Shown here: positions 16,294 to 23,542 of the stretch, piece by piece
Numbering within the stretch: position 1 is the stretch's first letter
Layout of the letters: every line of letters starts with the position of its first letter
Source of the DNA: Gordonia sediminis
GTDB taxonomy: Bacteria > Actinomycetota > Actinomycetes > Mycobacteriales > Mycobacteriaceae
Length of the DNA: 64,000 nucleotides
Assembly: GCA_004193205.1 (NCBI GenBank)
Contig: RZUM01000002.1
Location: 868,001-932,000 of the forward strand
Reading direction: 5' to 3'
Made by a program: the position numbers and the translations under genes
The notes under the pieces: generated by a model
The model's input: only the letters and a program-made list of their open reading frames with translations
Told to the model about the DNA's origin: nothing
Database searches by the model: none

Positions 16294-17090
16294 GTCGTGA
16301 TCTCCGAATTCTTCTTGGGTGTGCGGGCGCCGGCCCCGGTGCCGCCGTCGACGAGCAAATCCACGCCGGTGATGTAGCTGCTGCGTTCCTCGGCGAGAAA
16401 GAGGATGACCTCGGCCACCTCTGCGGGTGTGCCACGGCGCTGCATCGGGATGCTGCGCACATAACTGTCCATGTCGTCGTCGGCGAAACCGGGGGCCGCG
16501 GTGATCTCGGTGTCGATACTGCCCGGACAGACGTCGTTGACCCGGATTCCACGCTCCGCCAACTCGATCGCGGCGACTCTCGTGAGGGCGCGGACCCCGA
16601 ACTTCGATGCACCGTAGGCGCCGAGTTCGGCGGTCGCCAGCACACCGCGCAGCGAGGAGATGTTGACCACCGCCCCACCGTCACGCATGTGCCGCGCCGC
16701 GGTGCGCACACCCAGGAAGGTACCAATGAGGTTGAGCTCCAACATGTTCCGGAACGCCGACAGGGAAGTCTCGGCCAGCGGCGCCTTGAACGCCGCTCCT
16801 GCCGAGTTGACCAGCACCCGCAGCGGCGCGCCCTCCGACGCCATGTCGGTGGCAACGGATTCCCAGGCATCTTGGTCGCGGACGTCGAGGACCCGGAACC
16901 GCTCGGCCGCGCCATAGGTTTCCGCGGCCGCCAGTCCACGTTCGACGTCCACATCGGTCGGATAGACCCGCGCGCCGTGTGCCGCGAACAAGGCTGCGGT
17001 CGCGGCCCCGATCCCCTTGGCAGCACCCGTGATCAGAACACCGACGCCCTCGAGTCCCGCAGAACGTCCTCCTGGGTGTGCGGAGCTCAC
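16290..17090 (-). CDS. SDR-family oxidoreductase
   Basis: A 266-residue SDR with VLITGAAKGIGAA, RVLVNSAG, the Ser of NISSLRG and AYGASKFGVRAL (Tyr and Lys), ending in LLVDGGTGAGARTP. GTG 17090 is the likely start because it overlaps the stop of binding protein 3 (GTGA); a longer in-frame start at 17111 would extend into that gene. It lies between binding protein 3 and the ATPase, one of three SDRs in this operon. Probably oxidises a hydroxyl of the imported compound; no substrate can be named. Confidence 0.85.
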   Translation of the reverse strand: MSSAHPGGRSAGLEGVGVLITGAAKGIGAATAALFAAHGARVYPTDVDVERGLAAAETYGAAERFRVLDVRDQDAWESVATDMASEGAPLRVLVNSAGAAFKAPLAETSLSAFRNMLELNLIGTFLGVRTAARHMRDGGAVVNISSLRGVLATAELGAYGASKFGVRALTRVAAIELAERGIRVNDVCPGSIDTEITAAPGFADDDMDSYVRSIPMQRRGTPAEVAEVILFLAEERSSYITGVDLLVDGGTGAGARTPKKNSEITT

Positions 17091-18127
17091 GGCTGGAACT
17101 CCTTGGCCCACTCCTGGGAGTACTGGCGGACCTTGTCCGAGGTCAGATTAGCGGTGTCCGGCAGCGCGATGTCCTGGGCGCGGGCCACCGCACCCGGGAT
17201 GTCGGGAAGCACGGCGGCGTATCCGGAGTTGAGCGCGGTCTGCCCCTCCCGGCTGACCATGAAGTCGACGAGCACCTGCGCCGCGTTCGGATGCGGCGCG
17301 ACCGAGAGCGCCTCGGTGAACCACGGAGTTCCCCATGGCGATGGGGGCAGCGCCCAATTGACCGGTGCGCCGGCGTCTACCTCGGTGACCAGCGGCTGCA
17401 CCGACGGCGTCACCGAGATCTCGCCGGAGGTCAGCGCCTGTGCGATGCCCAGTGCGCTCGGGTACACCCTCGGCTCGAGTTCGGCAACCTGCTGCCAGTA
17501 GTCCTCGCCGTATGTCTTCGCGTAGTAGCGGTAGAGGTCGACGTAGGAGGCGATGCCGGTGGGGTTGACCACACCGATCTTCCCCTTGTAGGCGGGATTG
17601 ATGATGTCCTGCGGCGTCTTGAGTCCAGCCGGAACAGCCTTGGTGTTCCAGCCGAGGGCAAACACCGCCGCGCTGGTCAGCGCGAACTTGTCGTTGATGA
17701 CACTCTTCTCGGGCTGGTATTCAGGTGCTTTGAGCGATGGCCCGACGAGATCTGTTGAATACTGCCCGGACTCGGACGCCGTCTTGATCCACGCGGCATC
17801 GGTGAGCATGTGCACGTCGGCGATGCCCTTGCCGGTCTTGTTCTCCGTCTCGACCTTCGGGTTGATGTCGGGATCGGTGCCGCGCACGAACTCCATGGTG
17901 ATCTGTGGATACTTTTTATGGAATGCGCTCTTGAGAGCCTCGAGATTGGCCGGCTTCTGGCTGGAGTAGAGCATGACGCTCCCCTCCTTGTTCGCTGCGG
18001 CGACGACGTCGTCCCAGCTGCCGTCGACGGGGCCGGATGTTCCCGATCCGCCGCTCCCGCAGGCCGCGAGGACCGTCACCGTGGCGGCCGCCACAGCCGC
18101 CGCGAGGGTACGCTTGAATGCCTTCAT
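17087..18127 (-). CDS. ABC transporter substrate-binding lipoprotein (binding protein 3 of 3)
   Basis: A 346-residue lipoprotein (signal ending VLAAC, Cys 23, then a Gly/Ser-rich linker). It shares the motifs of binding protein 2, including RGTDPDINPKVETENKTGKG, and EPRVYPSALGIAQALTSGE. It is the second gene of the operon, 6 nt after the hydrolase. Duplication and divergence of binding proteins around one permease suggests that several related ligands enter by one route. Confidence 0.88.
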   Translation of the reverse strand: MKAFKRTLAAAVAAATVTVLAACGSGGSGTSGPVDGSWDDVVAAANKEGSVMLYSSQKPANLEALKSAFHKKYPQITMEFVRGTDPDINPKVETENKTGKGIADVHMLTDAAWIKTASESGQYSTDLVGPSLKAPEYQPEKSVINDKFALTSAAVFALGWNTKAVPAGLKTPQDIINPAYKGKIGVVNPTGIASYVDLYRYYAKTYGEDYWQQVAELEPRVYPSALGIAQALTSGEISVTPSVQPLVTEVDAGAPVNWALPPSPWGTPWFTEALSVAPHPNAAQVLVDFMVSREGQTALNSGYAAVLPDIPGAVARAQDIALPDTANLTSDKVRQYSQEWAKEFQP

Positions 18128-18133
18128 CTGATG

Positions 18134-18883
18134 TCACTTGCCTTTCGTGGTAGCGGTTGCCGCAGGCGCCTTCGACGAGGTCGAGAGCGAGTTCAGCAGT
18201 GCTGCAAGATGTTCCGGGATCGAAACCATCGCCATATGCCCGGAGACGAGTTCGTGGACGTCACCGCCGACCAGTCCGACCGACCGTTCCTGCAGGTCGG
18301 GGGTGTAACAGTGGTCGGCGGCGAGGCGGATATAGGTACGAGGTACCTCGACCGCCAGACCCGAGAGATCGACCTCCTCCTCGAGGAGCGCGGCCGAGTC
18401 GTCCATGATCTGATCGGCGGTCCACTCCGTCTGTTCGGTGGTCATGTCGTTGCAGAGCATGGCGGTCGCCGCCGCACGGTCCTGTCGGTAAACGCCGTCG
18501 ACGATGCAGGCGCGGACCGCGTCACGGACGGACGGATCGATCTGGTCGATGACGCGGCTGCCATCGGGCGGCACGACCGCGGACAGGAAGACCACGTGGT
18601 CGAGGCGCGAGGCGAGCGGCTCCATCACCCTTGGTACCGATACGCCGGCGAAGGAGTGCGCGACCAGCACGATACGATCGTGGCCCTCACCGGCCCCGGC
18701 GGCCTCGACGTCGTCGAGGATCGCCCGGGCGCAGTCGTCGAGGGTCACGCCCCGAACGTCCACCTCGGCGCGGCGACCGCGTCCCGGCAGATCGACGGCC
18801 ACAACGGGCCCGTCGAGGAGCGGCACCAGACGGTCCCAGCAGGACGCTCCCATGCCCGCGCCGTGAACAAGAACGAATGTCAT
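18134..18883 (-). CDS. Alpha/beta-fold hydrolase (esterase type), first gene of the long operon
   Basis: A 249-residue hydrolase with the oxyanion HGAGMGASCWDRLVPLL at the N-terminus, nucleophile Ser in VAHSFAGV near residue 91, and probable catalytic His in SGHMAMVSIPEHLAALL near the C-terminus. It resembles the small plant-esterase/methylketone-synthase-like group. Starts at ATG 18883 behind GAGGAG, directly downstream of an operator-bearing promoter. Hydrolysis of an ester or lactone before CoA activation would suit the pathway; this is inference. Confidence 0.85.
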   Translation of the reverse strand: MTFVLVHGAGMGASCWDRLVPLLDGPVVAVDLPGRGRRAEVDVRGVTLDDCARAILDDVEAAGAGEGHDRIVLVAHSFAGVSVPRVMEPLASRLDHVVFLSAVVPPDGSRVIDQIDPSVRDAVRACIVDGVYRQDRAAATAMLCNDMTTEQTEWTADQIMDDSAALLEEEVDLSGLAVEVPRTYIRLAADHCYTPDLQERSVGLVGGDVHELVSGHMAMVSIPEHLAALLNSLSTSSKAPAATATTKGK

Positions 18884-18904
18884 TTGTGTCGCTCCTCGCA
18901 ACTA

Positions 18905-18955
18905 AACTGAACTCATCTCGGTTTGCAATTTAGTGAGATATCCAAGTGATGTCAA
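18905..18955 (-). promoter_or_regulatory. Promoter plus operator of the 13-gene minus-strand operon
   Basis: On the minus strand: TTGACA (18950-18955), 17 bp, TAAATT (18927-18932), then AGATGAGTTCAGTT (18905-18918). The TCAGTT half of the 14-bp operator is perfect and the other half has two mismatches. It lies 21-34 bp upstream of the hydrolase start. Confidence 0.65.
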
Positions 18956-19013
18956 TCACGAATCCGGGAACCACTCGCGCCATGCCACACCGCATGGCGT
19001 CCGGAACGTGAAA

Positions 19014-19054
19014 GCGCCCCACGCCCCAGAGCATCGACACAGGGCATGGGGCGC
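19014..19054 (-). terminator. Hairpin terminator after the SnoaL-like gene pair
   Basis: GCGCCCCACGCCC (19014-19026) pairs with GGGCATGGGGCGC (19042-19054) with one internal mismatch. It begins 13 bp beyond the stop at 19068 and would separate this pair from the long operon downstream. Confidence 0.65.
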
Positions 19055-19067
19055 AGGTCCGAGACAT

Positions 19068-19445
19068 TCAGGCGAAGGAGACCTCCGGGGTCCGCGCGAT
19101 CAGCAGGCGGCGCACCTTGCCGGCGGCGTCGATCTGTGCGGTCGCGTTGAACGATGCCTCGAAAGCATCGTCGCGGGTCGTGCGCCCGAGAACCAGCTCA
19201 TGCCCCGATTCGGTGACCCCGACATCGATGTGGTGGACGAGAGTGCTCTTTTCCCGCTGCGCCAGGTAGCCGACCAGACCCGCCCGGTCGCCGACGAACT
19301 CGGCGGACTGGCCGGCACCCTTCGAGAACTGCACCGACATCACGAAATCGTCGGCGATCATGCCGAGCACCCGGTCCGGATCGTCGGAATCCATGAACTC
19401 GAACCATCGGGCGAGTATGGGTGTCGTCGGGGCGGTGGTCGTCAT
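19068..19445 (-). CDS. SnoaL-like / NTF2-fold protein (copy 4)
   Basis: A 125-residue NTF2-fold protein with the typical N-terminal helix (ILARWFEFMDSDDPDRVLGM) and alternating strands up to IDAAGKVRRLLIAR. Its start overlaps the previous stop (TAATG). It belongs to a different SnoaL subgroup from copies 1-3, closer to the ketosteroid-isomerase-like proteins, but I cannot identify the Asp/Tyr pair with confidence. Function beyond fold unknown. Confidence 0.78.
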   Translation of the reverse strand: MTTTAPTTPILARWFEFMDSDDPDRVLGMIADDFVMSVQFSKGAGQSAEFVGDRAGLVGYLAQREKSTLVHHIDVGVTESGHELVLGRTTRDDAFEASFNATAQIDAAGKVRRLLIARTPEVSFA

Positions 19446-19810
19446 TACTGCTCCTCGCTCTGGGTGATCAACGCGAAGTCCGCGCTGAACGTGACCTGAT
19501 ACCGATCGATGAGGCCGTCGGCCCCGATGTGCATGACGCCGACGAAATGGCCGGTCGTCTTGACGTCGTTCTCGGTCACCCGGCCCTGCGCGAACTCGAG
19601 GTCGCGGTCGGCGGCGACGCGCTGGAGCACGTGTCTGCGATTCACCGGCGGGCGGTTGCGCAGGTACTCGAGCATGCGATCGCGACCCCGATCACGGTTC
19701 TCGCCGGTCGGCAGGACCATCGTGAACTCGACGTCGGCGGCGAGCATGGCCGTAGCGTCCTCGAGCCGCCCCTCGTCAACCGTCGCGTAGTACTTCTCGA
19801 TCACAGTCAT
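19445..19810 (-). CDS. SnoaL-like / NTF2-fold protein (copy 5)
   Basis: A 121-residue NTF2-fold protein (IEKYYATVDEGRLEDATAML, then IDRYQVTF). It is the first gene of a two-gene transcript divergent from the large plus-strand operon. No Shine-Dalgarno is visible; an operator-like sequence ends two bases before ATG 19810, so the mRNA may be leaderless or the true start may lie slightly inside (GTG at 19804). The pairing with copy 4 by a one-base stop/start overlap suggests a heterodimer. Confidence 0.78.
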   Translation of the reverse strand: MTVIEKYYATVDEGRLEDATAMLAADVEFTMVLPTGENRDRGRDRMLEYLRNRPPVNRRHVLQRVAADRDLEFAQGRVTENDVKTTGHFVGVMHIGADGLIDRYQVTFSADFALITQSEEQ

Positions 19811-19811
19811 A

Positions 19812-19825
19812 AAGTGAACTTAGTT
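19812..19825 (-). promoter_or_regulatory. Operator-like site before the SnoaL-like pair
   Basis: AAGTGAACTTAGTT matches the shared 14-bp operator with one mismatch in one half-site (TTAGTT for TCAGTT). It abuts the start codon of the gene at 19445-19810. The promoter hexamers here are weak (TCAACA, 17 bp, TACTGA is a possibility). Confidence 0.5.
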
Positions 19826-19849
19826 CAGTAGAGTTCCAGCTGTCGAGTG

Positions 19850-19894
19850 TTGACTTCAACCCAGACGCACGCTAGAACTGAAGTGAATCCAGTT
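19850..19894 (+). promoter_or_regulatory. Promoter plus operator of the 13-gene plus-strand catabolic operon
   Basis: TTGACT (19850-19855), 17 bp, TAGAAC (19873-19878), then AAGTGAATCCAGTT (19881-19894), a near match to the 14-bp operator, 22 bp upstream of ATG 19917. A ribosome-binding site, AAGGAG, follows. Confidence 0.72.
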
Positions 19895-19916
19895 CAATTT
19901 ACCTCAAGGAGTACTC

Positions 19917-20705
19917 ATGATCGACACCGACCACATCGTCCTCGAGAAGGACGGGCCCGTTGCCCGCGTCTGGCTCAACCGCCCCCATAAGAAGAACGCG
20001 GTGACCCCGGAGCTGCTACACCGTCTCGACGAGATCATCGTCGAGGTCGACAACGACCCCGACCTGCTCGTTCTCGTGCTCCGTGGCCGCGGAAACCAGT
20101 TCTGCTCGGGCTTTGACCTCGACGTCCTGCTCAGCGACTACGTCGGTAGCACCAACGCCATGGATGTCGCCGTCCTGTCGGCCAAGGTGTGCGATCGCCT
20201 CTACTCGATGAACACCCCGTCGGTCGCGGTCCTCGAGGACTACGTCACCGCCGGCGGCTTCGAACTGATGATCTCGTGCGACTTCGCGGTCGCCGCGGAC
20301 GACGCGAAGATCGGCGACTTCCACATCCGCCGTGCCCTCTTCGGTGGCGCCGGCCCGATCTACCGCCTGCCACGCATGATCGGCATCCGCAAGACCAAGG
20401 AGCTCATGCTCACCGGCAAGTTGCTCTCCGGTAAGGAGGCCACCGACTGGGACCTGATCAACGCCTCCGCGCCGGCCGCCGAACTCGATCAGCTCGTCGA
20501 TGACTTCATCGCTCCGCTGATCGACAAGAGCCCGTTCATGATGAAGCTCACCAAGATGACCATCGACCGCGGCCTCGACGCCGACATCCAGTCGCTGATG
20601 GTCATGGAGCACCTCGCCGTCGGCAACGCACTGCAGTCCGAAGACGCCCGCGAGGGTGTCAACGCCTTCCTGCAGAAGCGCGAGCCCAAGTGGGTCGGCC
20701 GCTGA
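19917..20705 (+). CDS. Enoyl-CoA hydratase/isomerase (crotonase) family protein
   Basis: A 262-residue crotonase, expected to hydrate or isomerise an enoyl-CoA. The oxyanion segments are GNQFCSGFDLDVLL and VTAGGFELMISCDFAVA; the latter retains the first catalytic Glu. At the position of the second Glu (PE in typical hydratases) the sequence reads DFHIRRALFGGAGPIYRLPR, so that Glu appears to be His. This makes a simple hydratase less certain; isomerase or C-C hydrolase chemistry is possible. It is the first gene of the large plus-strand operon, starting 22 bp after the operator. Confidence 0.87.
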   Translation: MIDTDHIVLEKDGPVARVWLNRPHKKNAVTPELLHRLDEIIVEVDNDPDLLVLVLRGRGNQFCSGFDLDVLLSDYVGSTNAMDVAVLSAKVCDRLYSMNTPSVAVLEDYVTAGGFELMISCDFAVAADDAKIGDFHIRRALFGGAGPIYRLPRMIGIRKTKELMLTGKLLSGKEATDWDLINASAPAAELDQLVDDFIAPLIDKSPFMMKLTKMTIDRGLDADIQSLMVMEHLAVGNALQSEDAREGVNAFLQKREPKWVGR

Positions 20706-20758
20706 CCGGCTGACTCGGCACTACCGACAATCACGACGCGAACTGGATGGGACGGGAC

Positions 20759-21151
20759 ATGACGGAGTTGAGTCTGCTGGGCTCGGAGTGCGCGACGTGC
20801 GGGACGGTGGGTTTTCCCGCCGGCACGCACTGCGCACGCTGCGCGACTGCGACCGCGACACCTCGACAGCTTAGCACCCGCGGGACGGTGTGGACCTACA
20901 CCGTGCAGCGGTTCGCACCGAAGTCGCCTCCGTATGTCCCGCCTCCCAACGGTTTCGAGCCGTTCGCGATGGGCTATGTGGAGCTGCCCGAGGGCATCCG
21001 TATCGCCGGAATCCTCGAGTCGGACACGTTCGACGACCTGACGGGCTCACCGGCGGTACTCGTCGCGACCGAGCCCGTGCCACGGTTCGTCGTCCAGCCC
21101 GACGGAATCGATACCGGCAGTACCCATAGCGGGGCGGAGGCGAATGCATGA
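20759..21151 (+). CDS. DUF35 OB-fold protein with zinc ribbon (thiolase/aldolase partner)
   Basis: A 130-residue acyl-CoA-binding OB-fold protein. The N-terminal zinc ribbon is CATCGTVGFPAGTHCARC (C-x2-C-x11-C-x2-C), followed by the strand segment GTVWTYTVQRF. Such proteins form complexes with SCP2-type thiolases; the Ltp2-DUF35 pair of steroid degradation is a retro-aldolase. It overlaps the thiolase gene by ATGA (21148-21151), which supports a complex. ATG 20759 is chosen over 20747 because the G-rich stretch precedes it. Confidence 0.85.
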   Translation: MTELSLLGSECATCGTVGFPAGTHCARCATATATPRQLSTRGTVWTYTVQRFAPKSPPYVPPPNGFEPFAMGYVELPEGIRIAGILESDTFDDLTGSPAVLVATEPVPRFVVQPDGIDTGSTHSGAEANA

Positions 21152-22299
21152 GCGACGACGTCAACATCATCGGGGTCGGTCTGTCGAAGTTCGGTAGGCA
21201 GCCCGGCATCACCGGCAGACAGATGGCGGTCACCGCTATCGACACCGCCCTGCGCGACGCCGGAATCACCTGGCCCGACGTGCAGGTCGCGTTCGGCGGC
21301 AGCGACGGCTCCGGACTCGCGGACACCCTCGTCGCCGAACTCGGATTCACCGGAATACCTTTCACCAACGTCAAGAACGGTTGCGCCACCGGCGGTAGCG
21401 CGCTCGTGTCGGCGGTGAACGCCATCCGCGCCGGAGCAGCCGACATCGCGCTGGCGGTGGGATTCGACAAGCACCCGCGCGGAGCCTTCGACCCGCAACC
21501 GGCGGAGTGGGGACTGCCCGAAGGATACGGCGAGGCCGGCCTGATGGTGACCACACAGTTCTTCGGTTCCAAGATCGCCCGCTACATGGGCCGGCACGGG
21601 ATCACCGCGGACACCCTGGCCAAGGTGGCCGAGAAGGCCTACCGCAATGGATCCCGCAATCCCAATGCCTGGCGGCAGGACCCGATGACGTTCGAACAGA
21701 TCCGCGATGCCGACATGGTCAACGATCCGTTGACCCGCTACATGTTCTGCTCGCCTGGCGAAGGCGGTGCGGCGATCGTGGTCGCGAGCGCCGCAGCCAC
21801 CCGCCGCCTCGGCATCACCCCGGTCCGTATCAGCGCGATCAGCCACCGCACCCGACGATTCGGATCGTTCGAGGTCTTCAGCCCCGCAGTCCAGGGGACC
21901 GACGAACCGGTGAGTGTCAGCGCCGACGCAGCTGCGGCCGCCTTCGAACAGGCCGGCATCGCACCCGACGACGTCGACGTCGCACAACTCCAGGACACCG
22001 AGTCCGGCGCCGAGATCATGCACATGGCCGAATGCGGATTCTGTGACCACGGCGAGCAGGAGAAGTGGATCGCCGAGGGGCTCACCGAGATCGACGGCCG
22101 GCTCCCGGTCAACACCGACGGCGGCTGCATCGCCAACGGTGAACCGATCGGCGCGTCAGGCCTGCGCCAGGTCCACGAGATCGTCACCCAACTGCGCGGA
22201 TCGGCCGGCGACCGTCAGGTTCCCGGCTCACCCAAGGTCGGCTTCACCCACGTCTACGGCGCACCTGGGATCAGCGCGTGCACCGTCCTGACCGTCTGA
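21148..22299 (+). CDS. Thiolase-superfamily protein (SCP2/Ltp2-like)
   Basis: A 383-residue thiolase-fold enzyme. The N-terminal nucleophile region reads NVKNGCATGGSALVSA with Cys present near residue 79. The usual GHP motif reads GCIANGEPIGASG, so the active-site His is Glu, and the C-terminal Cys-Gly loop is HVYGAPGISACTVL. These changes resemble the lipid-transfer-protein branch rather than degradative thiolases. With the DUF35 partner it could cleave a 3-keto- or beta-hydroxyacyl-CoA, either thiolytically or as a retro-aldolase; I cannot decide which. Confidence 0.85.
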   Translation: MSDDVNIIGVGLSKFGRQPGITGRQMAVTAIDTALRDAGITWPDVQVAFGGSDGSGLADTLVAELGFTGIPFTNVKNGCATGGSALVSAVNAIRAGAADIALAVGFDKHPRGAFDPQPAEWGLPEGYGEAGLMVTTQFFGSKIARYMGRHGITADTLAKVAEKAYRNGSRNPNAWRQDPMTFEQIRDADMVNDPLTRYMFCSPGEGGAAIVVASAAATRRLGITPVRISAISHRTRRFGSFEVFSPAVQGTDEPVSVSADAAAAAFEQAGIAPDDVDVAQLQDTESGAEIMHMAECGFCDHGEQEKWIAEGLTEIDGRLPVNTDGGCIANGEPIGASGLRQVHEIVTQLRGSAGDRQVPGSPKVGFTHVYGAPGISACTVLTV

Positions 22300-22336
22300 G
22301 CGAAACTCGGATGACATTGACACCGAACGGATCACG

Positions 22337-23542
22337 ATGACCACCACTCTGCCCGACCTGTCGGTGTTCACCGACGAGGCCCGCGCATGGCTCGCCACCG
22401 TCGCGCCCCGGCGCAACGAGAAGGTCTGGGGCGAAGGCAGCGACTCGGTCGCCGTCTTCGAGAACTGGACCGCCGACGAGGAGCGCACCCACACCGACGA
22501 GATCATCGCCTACGAGCGGATGAAGTTCGACGCCGGATGGGGGGCACTGACCTGGCCCGCCACCTACGGTGGCCGCGACCTGCCGCTGTCCTACGAACTC
22601 GCCTTCCGCGGCGTCGAGGATGAGTTCGACGTTCCCAGGCGCACCGAGATGTTCTCGGTGACACAGCAACTCGTCGCTCCGACGGTCGCCCAATGGGGTA
22701 CCCCCCAGCAGTGCGACCGCTACGTGACCGCGATGCTGCGCACCGACATCATCGCCTGCCAGCTCTTCTCCGAGACCGAGGCCGGGTCCGACCTCGCCGC
22801 GGTCCGGACCAGGGCCGCACGCGACAACGACGGCGTCTGGACCCTCAACGGCCACAAGGTGTGGACATCAGGCGCGCGCGTCGCCGACTTCGGCGTCGCG
22901 GTGTGCCGGACCGACCCGACCGTCCCCAAGCACAGAGGTCTCACCGCCTTCCTTGTGCCGATGGATGCCGAGGGCATCACCGTGCGCCCCATTAGGCAGA
23001 TGACCGGCGGTGCGTCGTTCAACGAGGTCTATCTCGAGGACGTCCACCTCGACGACGAGTACCGCCTCGGGCCGGTCGGTCAGGGCTGGTCGGTGGCGCT
23101 GACCGTCCTGGCCGCGGAACGACTCGACGGTGCGGGGCTAGGCCTCGCCAACGCCGATCGCGCGGTCGAGCTGGCGACGAACCTGGGCCGCGACCTGGCC
23201 GAGGTGGAGCGCGATCGCGTCGCCGACCTGATCACCCGCAGCTACGTCCAACGCATCGCCGGCATGCGTGTCGCCCAGGCGATGCTGAGCGGCGTCGAAC
23301 CAGGACCCGAAGCGTCGATGGGCAAACTATTGGCAACCGACACCATGGCCCGCACCAGCGAGGTGGTGCGGCTGCTCCTCGGCCGAAACCTGATCGCGGA
23401 CAACGGTGAATGGGGCACGTTCGCCTGGACCGAGCACGTTCTCGGCGCACCCGGCTACCGCATCGCGGGTGGCACCGACGAGATCCAGCACAACATCATC
23501 GCCGAACGTGTCCTCGGCCTACCCAAGGAGCCACGCGCATGA
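22337..23542 (+). CDS. Acyl-CoA dehydrogenase (FadE, steroid-type)
   Basis: A 401-residue acyl-CoA dehydrogenase: WPATYGGRDLPLSYEL (N-domain), QLFSETEAGSDLAAVRTRA and LNGHKVWTSGA (FAD-binding beta domain), and the C-terminal AGGTDEIQHNIIAERVLGLP. The layout is like the larger subunit of actinobacterial heterotetrameric FadE enzymes. It overlaps the following kinase gene by four bases. It would introduce an alpha,beta double bond in one beta-oxidation round; the partner could be the ACAD at 3482 under the same operator. Confidence 0.88.
   Translation: MTTTLPDLSVFTDEARAWLATVAPRRNEKVWGEGSDSVAVFENWTADEERTHTDEIIAYERMKFDAGWGALTWPATYGGRDLPLSYELAFRGVEDEFDVPRRTEMFSVTQQLVAPTVAQWGTPQQCDRYVTAMLRTDIIACQLFSETEAGSDLAAVRTRAARDNDGVWTLNGHKVWTSGARVADFGVAVCRTDPTVPKHRGLTAFLVPMDAEGITVRPIRQMTGGASFNEVYLEDVHLDDEYRLGPVGQGWSVALTVLAAERLDGAGLGLANADRAVELATNLGRDLAEVERDRVADLITRSYVQRIAGMRVAQAMLSGVEPGPEASMGKLLATDTMARTSEVVRLLLGRNLIADNGEWGTFAWTEHVLGAPGYRIAGGTDEIQHNIIAERVLGLPKEPRA

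Noticed and set aside
10520-18127. Ferric-iron uptake operon
   Set aside because: The fold matches iron importers, but the genes are interleaved with SDRs, SnoaL-like and flavin reductase genes and share a catabolic operator; no iron-box was seen.
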